Assembly (NCBI RefSeq): GCF_003693265.1
Contig: NZ_RDRE01000005.1
Coordinates: 104,414-168,413, forward strand
Origin: Corynebacterium gottingense
GTDB taxonomy: Bacteria; Actinomycetota; Actinomycetes; Mycobacteriales; Mycobacteriaceae
Reading direction: 5' to 3'
DNA length: 64,000 nt
The stretch's first letter is position 1. Every line of letters starts with the position of its first letter. The notes under the pieces are model-generated. The model was given only the letters and a program-made list of their open reading frames with translations, had not been told where the DNA came from and did no database searches. The translations under genes were made by a program, and so were the position numbers. Of this stretch, positions 44,409 through 54,500 are shown piece after piece.

Positions 44409-45403
44409 ACACTTCCCGCCGCGTCACCGCCGCCGCCACCGCCGCCGCGCTCGCCCTGTCCGCTTGCGCCCCCGCGCCCAAGCCCTCCCCGACCCCGCCG
44501 AGCGACCCGGAGCCCACGTACGAGGGCCTCCCGCTGCCGCCGGGCGCCATCCTGGACCCGCCCGGGATCGCGCCGGAGGGCGAGTTCGCCACCGCGGACT
44601 TCGACTGGCCGGGCTCGCTGCGTCCCCACGACGAGGAGGACGGCATCGGCGGCTCGCTGGAGCAGATCCGCAACCGCGACCGCCTCATCGTGGGCATTGA
44701 CCAATCGCAGTACCTGTTGTCCTACCGCGATACGTCGGCAGGCGACTTGCGAGGCTTCGAGGTCGACCTCGCCCGCGAGATCGCGGCCGACATCCTCGGC
44801 GACCCGGAGAAGGTCGACTTCCGCTTCGTGGAGTCCGCCTCGCGCTCGGAGATGCTGCAATCCGGTGCGGTGGATGTGGTGATCCGCACCATGTCCATCA
44901 CCAAGGAGCGCACACAGAAGGTTTCCTTCTCCACCCCGTACATGATCTCGTACGTGCGCCTGCTCGCCCCTCGCGACCGCGGCATCGAGAGCCTGGACGA
45001 CCTCGCGGGCATGCGCGTCTGCATTGTCGACGGCACCAACCTGCTCAACCTCGCGCGCACCGTCGCCCCGGAGTCCGAGGTCCTGCGCACCCGATCGTGG
45101 TCGGACTGCCTCATGGCCACCCAGCAGTTCCAGGCGGATGCAGTGCTTGCCGACGATGCCATCCTCGCCGGCATGGCCGCACAGGACCCCCACGCCGAGA
45201 TCGTCTCGGAGTCGCTGGCCCGGCAGCTCTACGCCGTCGGCGTGCAGAAGGGCCACGACGACCTGGTCCAGGCCGTGAACCGCACCATCGAGCGCATCCG
45301 CGCCAACGGCACGTGGTCCACGATGCACCGCAGCTGGCTCGGCGGCTCGCTGGCCGAGCCCACCCCGCCGCCCCTGATGTACCGCGAAGAGGAGGAGCAG
45401 TGA
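44405..45403 (+). CDS. glnH: GlnH-type amino-acid-binding lipoprotein
   Basis: A 332-residue periplasmic-type binding protein attached by lipid at C21 (lipobox LSAC). It has the solute-binding family 3 pattern RDRLIVGIDQSQYLLSYRD, GFEVDLAREIA, MSITKERTQKVSFSTPY and GMRVCIVDGT. In mycobacteria and corynebacteria this protein senses aspartate/glutamate-type ligands rather than feeding a transporter. GTG 44405 overlaps the glnX stop; its own stop overlaps pknG. Confidence 0.9.
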   Translation: MNTSRRVTAAATAAALALSACAPAPKPSPTPPSDPEPTYEGLPLPPGAILDPPGIAPEGEFATADFDWPGSLRPHDEEDGIGGSLEQIRNRDRLIVGIDQSQYLLSYRDTSAGDLRGFEVDLAREIAADILGDPEKVDFRFVESASRSEMLQSGAVDVVIRTMSITKERTQKVSFSTPYMISYVRLLAPRDRGIESLDDLAGMRVCIVDGTNLLNLARTVAPESEVLRTRSWSDCLMATQQFQADAVLADDAILAGMAAQDPHAEIVSESLARQLYAVGVQKGHDDLVQAVNRTIERIRANGTWSTMHRSWLGGSLAEPTPPPLMYREEEEQ

Positions 45404-47826
45404 GCGACCCGACCCCCAAGCGCGACCCCGAGGACGCCCCGCCGACGGACGCCGGCCCCGCGACCGAAGCCGTCGCCTTCGACCCCTTCGCCGACGACAC
45501 CGACCCCGGCACCGAGGCCGTGGCGTTCGACCCGTTCGCCGACGACGAGGACGAAGACGAAGACGAGGCAGACTTCTCCGGGCTCGGCGAGATGGCCGGC
45601 CTGCTCAAAGACCTCGACGACCTGCGCAAAGGGTCGGTGAAGGAGGAGACCTCGTCGCGCTCGCGCAAGCTGGCGCTGGACACATTCCGCGAGCTGCGCG
45701 GCACCCGGCGCGACGACCGCACCGTCGCCGACGGCATGGTGAAGCTGCCCTGGGTCGAGCCGACCGAACCGCAGAAGGCGCTCAAAGACCCGCGCACCGC
45801 GGAGGTGGAGAAGGGCATCCCCGCCCCGGCCCTGCACCCGGGCGACATCGTCGCCGGCCAGTACGAGATCATGGGCGTGATTGCCCACGGCGGCATGGGC
45901 TGGATCTACCTGGCCCAAGACCACAACGTGGCGGAGCGGGTGGTCGTGTTGAAGGGGCTGCACTCGTCGAAAAGCGCTGATGAGGCGGCGGCCGCCGAGG
46001 CCGAACGCGAGTTCCTGGCGGACATCACGCACCCGGGGATTGTGAAGATCTTCAACTTCATCGACGACCCCCGCGTGACCAGCGGTTTCATCGTGATGGA
46101 GTACGTGGGCGGGCCGTCGCTGCGCACGCGCTGCAACGAGCAGCCCGACCACAAGCTGCCGCCCGACGTGGCGATCGGCTACATGCTCGAGGTGCTGCCG
46201 GCGCTGGGGTACCTGCACTCGCGCGGCGTGGTGTACAACGACCTGAAGCCGGACAACATCATCGTCACGGAGGACCAGGTCAAGCTCATCGACCTGGGCG
46301 CGGTCTCCGGCATCGGCGCCTACGGTTTTATCTACGGTACGCGCGGCTTCCAGGCGCCCGAGGTGGCCTCGGAGGGGCCGTCCGTCCACTCCGACATCTA
46401 CACCATCGGGCGCACGCTCGCCGCGCTGGTCGTGGAGTTGCCGCAGGTCGACGGCGTGTACAAGCGCCACATCCCCACCCCCACCGAGGAGCCGTTGTTC
46501 CGCCGCTACATCTCGCTCTACCGCGTGATCATGCGCTGCTGCGAACCCGAGCCGGCGAAGCGCTACAGCTCCGTCCAAGAGCTGCAGGCGCAGTTGCTCG
46601 GCGTGCTGCGCGAGATCCTGGCAATTCGCGACGGCCGCACCTTCCCCGCCCAGCAATCCCAGTTCTCGCCGCAACGTACCACCTTCGGCACGAAGCACCT
46701 GGTTTTCCGCACCGACCAGCTCATCGACGGCATCACCCGCACCGTCGAAATCACGCCCCAGGAAGTCGTCTCCGCGCTGCCCACCCCGCTGATCAACCGC
46801 GACGACGTCGGCGCCGGCATGCTCCAGGGCTCCTCCTACACCGAGCCGCAGGAAACCCTGGAAACGCTGCGCCAGGCGATGCAGACGGACCAGTACCAGC
46901 AGTCGCTGGAAATCCCGTTCGGCGTCGTCCGCTCCATGTTGGACCTCGGCCTGACCCAGCAGGCCCAAACGTGGCTGGCCAGCATGAGCTCCCGCCTCGC
47001 CGGCAACTGGCGTTTCTACTGGTACTTCGGCGTGGTCAACACCCTGCTCGGCGACTACGCCGCAGCCCAGCGCGACTTCGCCCGCGTCCTCGCCTTCCTC
47101 CCCGGCGAGGCCGCCCCCAAGCTCGCCATCGCCGCCGTCAACGAGCTCATGCTCCAACACCTCGGCCTCCACGAGGAGCCATTGCTTAACGACGCCCTCG
47201 CGCGCGCCTCCGCCGGCCTCCGCTCCAAACTCGACGACGTGGACCAATCCTTCTTCGAGGACCTCCACGACCGCGGCCTCCTGGACCGGGAGTGGGGCCT
47301 GATCACCAACGACCCCGCCATGCTGCGCTTCCACTCCATGCGCCTCTACGCCCTGGTCTGGGTGACCAACCCGACCACGGTGTCCTCCGCCTTCGGCCTG
47401 GCCCGCCAGCTCATGAACGAAGGCGAGGTCGAACTCGCCGTCGCCGCCCTGGACAAGGTGCCCAACTCGTCGCGCCACAACCGGATGGCCCAGCTCACCG
47501 CCATCCTCTGCCTCGTCTCCCGCGACCTGACCGAGTCCCGCATCCGCCGCGCCGCCCGCCGCCTGGACCAGATCCCCAACACCGAGCCGCGCTTCCTGCA
47601 GATCAAGGTGTTTGTCCTCCGCGCCGCGCTGACCTACCTGCGCGCCAACAACCTGCGCCGCGCCGACTCCACGATGCCGCTCTTCGAGTACACGTTCAGC
47701 CTCCGCGGACTCCGCCGCGGCCTGGCCATCACGCTGCGGGAACAGGCCCGCGTCGCCCCCTACGCCCGGCACCGGTTCGCCCTGGTGGACATGGCCAACA
47801 AGGTCCGGCCCGCGACCTGGTTCTAG
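45400..47826 (+). CDS. pknG: Serine/threonine protein kinase PknG
   Basis: Soluble 808-residue kinase that phosphorylates OdhI and so relieves inhibition of 2-oxoglutarate dehydrogenase. Order: disordered acidic N-terminus with a duplicated block TEAVAFDPFADD (about 22-33 and 38-49), kinase domain from about 150 (GVIAHGGMGWIY, K185, catalytic D281 in YNDLKPDN, DLG in place of DFG), then a TPR-like region from about 490. No rubredoxin CXXC pairs, as usual in corynebacteria. Start GTG overlaps the glnH stop. A one-mismatch motif copy lies at 47182-47196. Confidence 0.95.
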   Translation: MSDPTPKRDPEDAPPTDAGPATEAVAFDPFADDTDPGTEAVAFDPFADDEDEDEDEADFSGLGEMAGLLKDLDDLRKGSVKEETSSRSRKLALDTFRELRGTRRDDRTVADGMVKLPWVEPTEPQKALKDPRTAEVEKGIPAPALHPGDIVAGQYEIMGVIAHGGMGWIYLAQDHNVAERVVVLKGLHSSKSADEAAAAEAEREFLADITHPGIVKIFNFIDDPRVTSGFIVMEYVGGPSLRTRCNEQPDHKLPPDVAIGYMLEVLPALGYLHSRGVVYNDLKPDNIIVTEDQVKLIDLGAVSGIGAYGFIYGTRGFQAPEVASEGPSVHSDIYTIGRTLAALVVELPQVDGVYKRHIPTPTEEPLFRRYISLYRVIMRCCEPEPAKRYSSVQELQAQLLGVLREILAIRDGRTFPAQQSQFSPQRTTFGTKHLVFRTDQLIDGITRTVEITPQEVVSALPTPLINRDDVGAGMLQGSSYTEPQETLETLRQAMQTDQYQQSLEIPFGVVRSMLDLGLTQQAQTWLASMSSRLAGNWRFYWYFGVVNTLLGDYAAAQRDFARVLAFLPGEAAPKLAIAAVNELMLQHLGLHEEPLLNDALARASAGLRSKLDDVDQSFFEDLHDRGLLDREWGLITNDPAMLRFHSMRLYALVWVTNPTTVSSAFGLARQLMNEGEVELAVAALDKVPNSSRHNRMAQLTAILCLVSRDLTESRIRRAARRLDQIPNTEPRFLQIKVFVLRAALTYLRANNLRRADSTMPLFEYTFSLRGLRRGLAITLREQARVAPYARHRFALVDMANKVRPATWF

Positions 47827-48040
47827 GCGGGGGCCGGGTGCGGGCGCCGGGTGCCCCTCTTCCTTGCTACTTGACGAGATCAGGGGGACGAGGGTACGAG
47901 AGTTTCGTCGCATCCTCGTCATCGTGATTTCGTCATCTAGGCCGCAGCCCGCACGTTTCCAAACCACGCCAGCCGGCGGCTGCTACATTGGCAGCTAGTG
48001 GCGATCGGGGGGATCGCGCCAACAGATCGGGGGAACACCA

Positions 48041-49000
48041 ATGGATAAACGTGCGCTCATCGGCCATCTCATCCGGCCTGGAAGTGCAGACGAGCTCGCC
48101 TGCACGAAGCTGTCCGCAACCAAGTTCATCGCCACATCGGTGTGGCAGCAGCTCAAGCCCCACGAGCAGGAGTTTCTCCGCACGTACGCGGTTGGCGCGG
48201 CGGCGCAGACGGCCGTGCTGGTGGGGCGCTCAGCCGCCGTGGTGAGCGGCATCTGGGTCCTGCCCGACCGGCACGCGCCCGTCACGTTGTCCTACCCGGA
48301 GCAGGCGGTACCGGGGAAGGCGTCGTGGCCGAAAGGGGTGCAGTATCGGCGCCTGCACATCCCGGAGGCGGACCGCTACGCCTTCACCCTGGAGCGCGAC
48401 ACCGTCCAGGTCACCACGGCCGCGCGGACGGCGGTGGACATCGCGCGGTTGTACGGGGTCCGGCACGGGGTGGTGGCGATGGATTCCCTCTTCTACCAGG
48501 TGGAACGCAAGGACCACCACCGGGTGTTGGCGGAGTTGGAGGAGGTGGTGGACAGGCTCGTCGGTAAGCAAGGCATCGCCCACGCGCGCAAGGCCCTGGC
48601 CTGGTGCTCGAGGAAGTCGCAGTCGCCGTACGAGTCGCTGCTGCGGGTGGTGCTGCGCGAGCGCGGGATCGAGGTGGCGGAGCAAATGTGGATTGGGCAG
48701 TTCGTGCGGCCGGACCTGCTGTGGGGACAGCTGATCATCGAGGTCGACGGCGACGCAAAGTTCGCGGCGAACGGCCAGGTCGCGGCGCTCGAGCAGCTCG
48801 AGCGCGAGAATTGGCTCCGGCTGCAGCACTACGAGGTCGTGCGCGTGACTCCGCGCGAGCTGCTGCGCGATGAGGCAGGCGTCGTGCAGCAGATCCTGGA
48901 GCTCAAGGAGCATTCGTCGCTTCTCGACGCCCCACTCACCCCCGCCACCTCGTCCCGGCCCCAAGCGGGCGTGGACTGGCGGCGGCGCAAGGCGGGGTAG
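48041..49000 (+). CDS. AbiEi-like / DUF559 endonuclease-fold protein
   Basis: A 319-residue protein. Its N-terminal half resembles the AbiEi antitoxin family found widely in actinobacteria (LVGRSAAVVSGIWVLP; TVQVTTAARTAVDIARLY). The C-terminal part resembles DUF559, a Vsr-like PD-(D/E)XK fold: SPYESLLRVVLRERGI, then RPDLLWGQLIIEVDGDAKF, ending in VVRVTPREL. GGGGGA precedes ATG 48041. No toxin partner lies beside it. The fusion is common but its role, whether regulation, defence or decay, is unknown. Confidence 0.75.
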   Translation: MDKRALIGHLIRPGSADELACTKLSATKFIATSVWQQLKPHEQEFLRTYAVGAAAQTAVLVGRSAAVVSGIWVLPDRHAPVTLSYPEQAVPGKASWPKGVQYRRLHIPEADRYAFTLERDTVQVTTAARTAVDIARLYGVRHGVVAMDSLFYQVERKDHHRVLAELEEVVDRLVGKQGIAHARKALAWCSRKSQSPYESLLRVVLRERGIEVAEQMWIGQFVRPDLLWGQLIIEVDGDAKFAANGQVAALEQLERENWLRLQHYEVVRVTPRELLRDEAGVVQQILELKEHSSLLDAPLTPATSSRPQAGVDWRRRKAG

Positions 49001-49016
49001 GCGCTACAGCCGACCG

Positions 49017-51479
49017 CTACAGCAGCCCGGCCTGCGCCGCGACGCCCGCGCCAATCCCCAGCGCCGCGAGCAGCGCGAGGACCACGGCGATCGCGATGCC
49101 GGTCGAGCTCGAACCGCCCGCAGGCGAAGCAATAGCCGCCGGAGCCGGCTCAGCAGGTGACGCAGGCTCAGCAGGCGACGCCGGCGCCAGGTCGGTGACG
49201 CCCGGGGCGCGGGTCGGGGTGGGCAGGGCGGAGTTGGGGCGCGTCGGCACCGGAGCCGGGGTCGCAGCGCCCTGGCCAGCACCCGAGCCCGAGCCGGGCC
49301 CGAGGAGCGCGGCTTGCGCGTCGGCGAGCAGTGGGGACCGGGTGCGCTGGAGTTCGTCGATAAGCGACTGCATCTGCGCCTTCGTGTAGGTGAGCACGGA
49401 AAAGTCCTGGGTCTCGTCGGCGACGAGACGGCCGTCCTCGTTGTAGACGCGGAACTGGATGGGCATGGTGGCGTCGCGGTAGCCGGCGGTCTGGGCGATG
49501 GGGACCGTGACGGTGCGCTTGGAGTCGCTCGACAGCGCGGAGGCGACCTGCACGGTGTCGGACCACTCGCCGCCCGGGTAGGACGCCTGGACGCGGAAGC
49601 GGTGCGGCGCACTGCCCAGGTTGGACAGCTCGACGCGCACGGTGGAGTCGGTGCGGTTGGCCACGATGACGTTGGGCGAGTCCGGGTCGTTGAGCACGCG
49701 GAAGCCGGCCTTGCCGTTGTTGTGCTCGGCGGCGTGCTTCTCCAGGTCGCGTACGGTCACGTCGGCGCGGTGCGACGTCTCTTCCCCGCCCGCCGTGCTC
49801 GTGCCGGCGGTGCCTTGGGCGGTGCCGATGCGCCCGTTGACCAGCTCGATGTGGTCCCAGTCCGGCGCGATGTCATAGTCGCCGTCGTAGCAGGTCACGG
49901 AGCCATCGGTGCAGGCGCGCGGCAGCGGCGCGGCGGCGTCGGGGCGCGCCTCCGTATCCGAGTAGTCGAAGTAGGCGAACTGGTAGAGGTAGTTCATCAC
50001 GGACCGGTAGTTGGGCACGTAGGCCGAATCCGGGTGCGCCACGTTGTACGCGCCCGAGTGCGTGAGCCCCAGGTTATGGCCGTATTCGTGCAGAATGCTG
50101 TTGCGCAGCTGCTCCTGCGACGTCATCAGCTCGTTTTTGGACACGAAGAACGAGCCGTCGCGCACCAGCCCGGTCCCGGAGGAGAGGTCGCCGGGCGCCT
50201 GCTGCCCGCCGATCACGCCGACGCGGAACACGCCCGCGCGGTCCCCCAGCAGCCGGTCGCGTTCGGCCAGGAGTTTCGCCGCGTAGGGCATGCTTGTCGA
50301 CGCCCCTCCGAAGTAGTACTCCGCGTAGTCCTCAGTGGGGCCACCGTGAAAGTCGGTGTAGGCGGGGATGTTGGTGTAGTAGGCGCCGGCGTCGATAAGC
50401 AAATTGATGCCCTGGCGGTCAAACACCTCGACGAGCTGGTTCAGGGTGGCTCGCGAAGGCCGGTAGGTGTTCGTGTTCGCGCGCGAGCAGGCGGTGAAGG
50501 CGGCGAAGTCGGCCGGTGTGGGCGCGTAAGCGCGGCGGGTGGCGCAGCCCAGCGTCTCCCACTCGGACTTCATCCAGTTGAGCTGGAGGAGCAGGTCAGG
50601 ACGGTTGGGGTCCAGGCCCCACGCGTTGAGGGGGAACTCGGTGCCGTCGGCGGTTGTGAAGCCTTGCGCCTCGAAGACGTCGGGGAAGCCGTCGCCATCC
50701 GTGTCGTTGAGGCGGTCGTCCGCGGTGCCGGTGAGCGTGGCGCGGGCGTGCAGCGACTCGCCGGGGGCGACGGTGCCGGCGAAGCGGCCGGCCTGGTAGC
50801 GGGCGTCCGTGCCAGGTTCGTCCGAGCCCGGTCCGTCGGAGCCGGCGAGGGCCGCGAGCGCGGCATCACGGTCGGCGCCGGTGCCGATGCGCTGCGCCCC
50901 CGCCAGGTCCAGGCGCAGCTGGTAAGCCTCGCCGATGTGCAGGTCGAGCGCGTCGCCGTCGCGGTCGGAGGTGACGGCGAAGTCGCTGTCCAGGGTGCCG
51001 TGGGCGAGGTCCACGCTCAGCTCGCGCGGGTCCTGCGCCAGGTTGCGCAGCTGCACATCCACCTCCACCGAGTCCGCCGAGACGCGGAAGGTGCGCACCA
51101 TCTCCACCTGGGCGCGGTCGTCGCGGTGGGTGAGCGTGACGGTCTCGGCGGCTCCACCGGTGCCACCGGCGGCTCCGGCGCCTTCGGTGACCTCGGTGTC
51201 GTCGCCGGCGTACGAGACCTGGGTGCCGGCGGCGGTGGCGTCGATAGACAGCGCATCCTGCAGCACGCGCACCGTTTGGTTGGGGTGGTTGAAGGTAAGC
51301 CAGGACACGCGGCCCTTATTCACGTCCACGGTGTGGAACCCGCTCGGCGCGCCCGTGGTGAGCTGGACGGAAAAACGGCTCTGCGTGATGTCCGCGGCGG
51401 CCGGGCCGGGGGCGCCGGCGCATGCGAGCGCGATGGCGGTCAGCGCAGCGACGGCGGCGCGGGCGGGCCTGAGGCGCAT
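49017..51479 (-). CDS. Secreted zinc metalloprotease-like surface protein with C-terminal membrane helix
   Basis: An 820-residue exported protein. After a signal peptide (ALTAIALACAGAPGPAAA) comes a beta-rich region, a DTDGDGFPDVFE calcium-type loop, and a catalytic domain with HEYGHNLGLTH near residue 465 (three His ligands, Glu base). A Pro/Ala stalk leads to a hydrophobic helix (STGIAIAVVLALLAALGIGAG) and the end AAQAGLL with no basic tail and no LPXTG. AAAGGGG precedes ATG 51479. Substrate unknown. Two interspersed motif copies lie in the gene. Confidence 0.82.
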   Translation of the reverse strand: MRLRPARAAVAALTAIALACAGAPGPAAADITQSRFSVQLTTGAPSGFHTVDVNKGRVSWLTFNHPNQTVRVLQDALSIDATAAGTQVSYAGDDTEVTEGAGAAGGTGGAAETVTLTHRDDRAQVEMVRTFRVSADSVEVDVQLRNLAQDPRELSVDLAHGTLDSDFAVTSDRDGDALDLHIGEAYQLRLDLAGAQRIGTGADRDAALAALAGSDGPGSDEPGTDARYQAGRFAGTVAPGESLHARATLTGTADDRLNDTDGDGFPDVFEAQGFTTADGTEFPLNAWGLDPNRPDLLLQLNWMKSEWETLGCATRRAYAPTPADFAAFTACSRANTNTYRPSRATLNQLVEVFDRQGINLLIDAGAYYTNIPAYTDFHGGPTEDYAEYYFGGASTSMPYAAKLLAERDRLLGDRAGVFRVGVIGGQQAPGDLSSGTGLVRDGSFFVSKNELMTSQEQLRNSILHEYGHNLGLTHSGAYNVAHPDSAYVPNYRSVMNYLYQFAYFDYSDTEARPDAAAPLPRACTDGSVTCYDGDYDIAPDWDHIELVNGRIGTAQGTAGTSTAGGEETSHRADVTVRDLEKHAAEHNNGKAGFRVLNDPDSPNVIVANRTDSTVRVELSNLGSAPHRFRVQASYPGGEWSDTVQVASALSSDSKRTVTVPIAQTAGYRDATMPIQFRVYNEDGRLVADETQDFSVLTYTKAQMQSLIDELQRTRSPLLADAQAALLGPGSGSGAGQGAATPAPVPTRPNSALPTPTRAPGVTDLAPASPAEPASPAEPAPAAIASPAGGSSSTGIAIAVVLALLAALGIGAGVAAQAGLL
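49355..49365 (-). repeat. Interspersed motif, 11-base core
   Basis: GCTTATCGACG on the minus strand, read Leu-Ile-Asp (QSLIDELQ). Confidence 0.8.
50388..50402 (-). repeat. Interspersed motif, full 15-base copy
   Basis: TTGCTTATCGACGCC on the minus strand, read Leu-Leu-Ile-Asp-Ala (NLLIDAG) in the metalloprotease gene. A one-mismatch copy (TGCTTGTCGACGCC) is 84 bases away at 50291-50304. Confidence 0.85.
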
Positions 51480-51515
51480 CGGTTCCCCTTTCTGTGCGGA
51501 AGGCGGAGCGGCGGT

Positions 51516-54500
51516 CTAGCGGAGCGGGAAGGCCAGGAAGGTGCGGAAGAACTCGCGGTTCTCATACAGGCCGAACCCGACAGCACCCGCGCTGGCGAGG
51601 ATACCCAGCGCAAGCGCGACGAGCTTCCCGACCGCGGAAGCACCCTCGCCCTGGGCCTGCGCCTGCGCCGTCACGTCCGCCGGAAGCACCGTGACGGTGG
51701 CGTAGGCCGTGGCCTGCGTGGAGTCGGCGAAGGTCACGCGCACCGGGACGCGGCGCGGGCCGGGGGCTGCATGTGTGGTGGCGGTGGCGGTGAGGGCCCC
51801 TGACGTGGCGTCGATACGCGTGGAGAGCCCCTCGACTTTCTCAACCAGGGAGAACTGTGCTGCCGCGAACGCGGGGCTGACCGTCACGGAGTCGCCGGGG
51901 CGGACCTCCGCGGCGCCGTACTCGGTGGGCTGCGCGCCGGCCATCGCATCGACCGCGGTCGCGCGAACCCCCACCAGCCGCTGCGAGCCATCCGGGAACG
52001 TGACCACCACCGGGACCTCGGCGCCGTCGCCCGCGTTCGCGCTCTCCGGGGCGGCGACGGTGAGCGCGCCGGTGGTGGGGTCGACGCTGCTGGGCCACGG
52101 CGAGCCCGAGTACTCGGCGGCGAGCGCGAAGGTGGTGCCCGCCGGCGCGCCTGTGACCTGGGCGGTCACGGCATCCGCGCCGACCGGGACCGCGACGGAC
52201 GGCCACCGCACGTCGGCGTGGCGCGCCTGCGAGTCCGTGGTCACGGTCGCGCTCAGCTGGGTTGCGGATCCGTCCGGGAACGCCGCGCGCACGCCCAGGG
52301 TGTACGAGGTGTCCGCGGGGGCGTCATCAGGTAGTTTCGCGGTGATCACGCCTGTCGACGGCTCCACGTCAAGCTGCACCGGCGTCGCGCCCGCGGCGGC
52401 GAAAGCCACGCCCTCTGGCACCGCGCCGCGCGGGGCGATGGTGATGGTGCCGTCGGCGGCCGCGTAGGCGTCGTCGTAACGCAGCTCCGTGGCCTGCGCC
52501 ATCGAGGCGGTGCGCCGCGCCGCGATGTGCACGGGCACGGTCTCCTCCGACCCGTCCGCGTACGACACGTGCACGTTCACGTCCAGGTCAGCCGGTGTCT
52601 CGGGAGCGGTGGCCTCGACGCGGCCGGTCCGCGCGTCCACGCGCACGTCCCACCCATGCAGGTCCGCGGCAGGGTCCAGGCTGAACTCCGTTTCCGCCGG
52701 CAGGTCCCGCGCGGTCTGCGCCACGGTGGCGGTCTCCCCCGCGCCCGCCGCACGTTCCGCCTGGTAGGCAGGGGTGTACAGCTCCGCGTCGCGCGCCTTG
52801 AGCACCTCGAAGCGCGCCACGGTCCCCTCGCTCGACCCGTCGGGGTACACCACCTTCACGGGCACCAGCTTCGCCTTGCCCACCTGCGCGTCCAGCGGCG
52901 GAGCGTACGTAATTGCACCATGCCTATCGACGCTCACCCCATCCCCATCAACCTCAAACCTCGTCCCCTCCGGCAACGGCTGGTTATCAAATTCGGAGGA
53001 GCGGACCGTAAAGGTGGCTCGCGGCGGCAGCGACTGCACACTGCCACCGGCGCGGGCGTAGGCAACGGCGTAGGTGGGCGTGTAGCGCTCGGCGTCGTTC
53101 GTCGCCTCGACAACCCGGACGTGGATGGTGTCCGTCTCCCCGTTGCTCGTGCGCACCTTCACCGGGTACTCGCCGGGCGCAACATCGCGCGACGGGCTCG
53201 CGTACACCTGGCCGCCCCGGAAGACGGTCACCCAGTCCGGCGCGCCTGCCTCCGCGGTGACCACGACGGAGCGCTCGCTGCGCACCGGGTCGACCGCGTT
53301 TTCCGCGCCGGCTGCGACGGTGAACTCGTCCCACTCGAACTGGTCGATCTCCTCCGGGCCCGCGGGGTCGACGGGGGCGGTGGGTTTTTCCGCCTGTGCG
53401 GAATTTTTGGTGGTGGGCTCCGCAACAGTCGTCGCGTTGGGCTCTTCGGATTCTTCCGCCTGTGCGGAATTTTCCACGCTCGTCACGCCGGCAGCCGTCG
53501 CAGTGGGCTCCGCAGAAGATTCCGCCTGTGCGGAATTCTTGGCGGTCGGCTCCGCGGACTCCAGCGCAGAAGTTTCCGCCTGTGCGGAATTCTTGGCAGT
53601 CGGTTCCGCAGACTCCGGCGCAGAAGATTCCGCCTGTGCGGAAGTTTCCACACCCGTCACACCCGTAGTCGTCGCGCTGGGTTCCGCAGATTCTTCCGCC
53701 TGTGCGGAATTTTTGGCGCTCGGCTCCGCAGATTCCAGCGCAGAAGTTTCCGCCTGTGCGGAAGTTTTGGCATTCGTCACCCCAGCAGTCATCGCGCTAG
53801 GCTCCGCAGATTCTTCCGCCTGTGCGGAATTCTTGGCGGTCGGCTCCGCGGACTCCAGCGCAGAAGTTTCCGCCTGTGCGGAATTCTTGGCAGTCGGTTC
53901 CGCAGACTCCGGCGCAGAAGTTTCCGCCTGTGCGGAACTTTCCGCACTCGTCACACCCGCAGTCGTCGCGCTGGGCTCCGCAGATTCTTCCGCCTGTGCG
54001 GAATTTTTGGCGCTCGGCTCCGCAGACTCCGGCGCAGAAGTTTCCGCCTGTGCGGAACTTTCCGCAGTCGTCACCCCAGTAGTCGTCGCGCTGGGTTCCG
54101 CAGATTCTTCCGCCTGTGCGGAATTTTTGGCGCTCGGCTCCGCAGACTCCGGCGCAGAAGTTTCCGCCTGTGCGGAAGTTTTGGCATTCGTCACCCCAGC
54201 AGTCATCGCGCTAGGCTCCGCAGATTCTTCCGCCTGTGCGGAATTCTTGGCGGTCGGCTCCGCGGACTCCAGCGCAGAAGTTTCCGCCTGTGCGGAAGTT
54301 TCCGCACTCGTCTCCCCCGCCACGACCAGGTCGAAGGTGTCGACGAGCCGCTCGCCGTCGTCAGTGATGAGGTCGACGGTCACGCTCGAGGTGCCCGGCT
54401 CCTCCGGGGTGCCCTCGATGACGCTGTCCTCGCCGTTGAACTCCACGCCGTCGGGCAGGCCGGAGACTTCGACGGATGCGGCGTTGTCGGCGGAGATCGG

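Noticed and set aside
45229..47967. A 912-codon minus-strand frame opposite pknG
   Set aside because: Shadow of the pknG codons; low-complexity translation, no start context.
53386..54305. CRISPR-like array
   Set aside because: The regularly spaced palindromes lie in frame inside a repeat protein gene, spacers are repeats themselves, and there are no cas genes.
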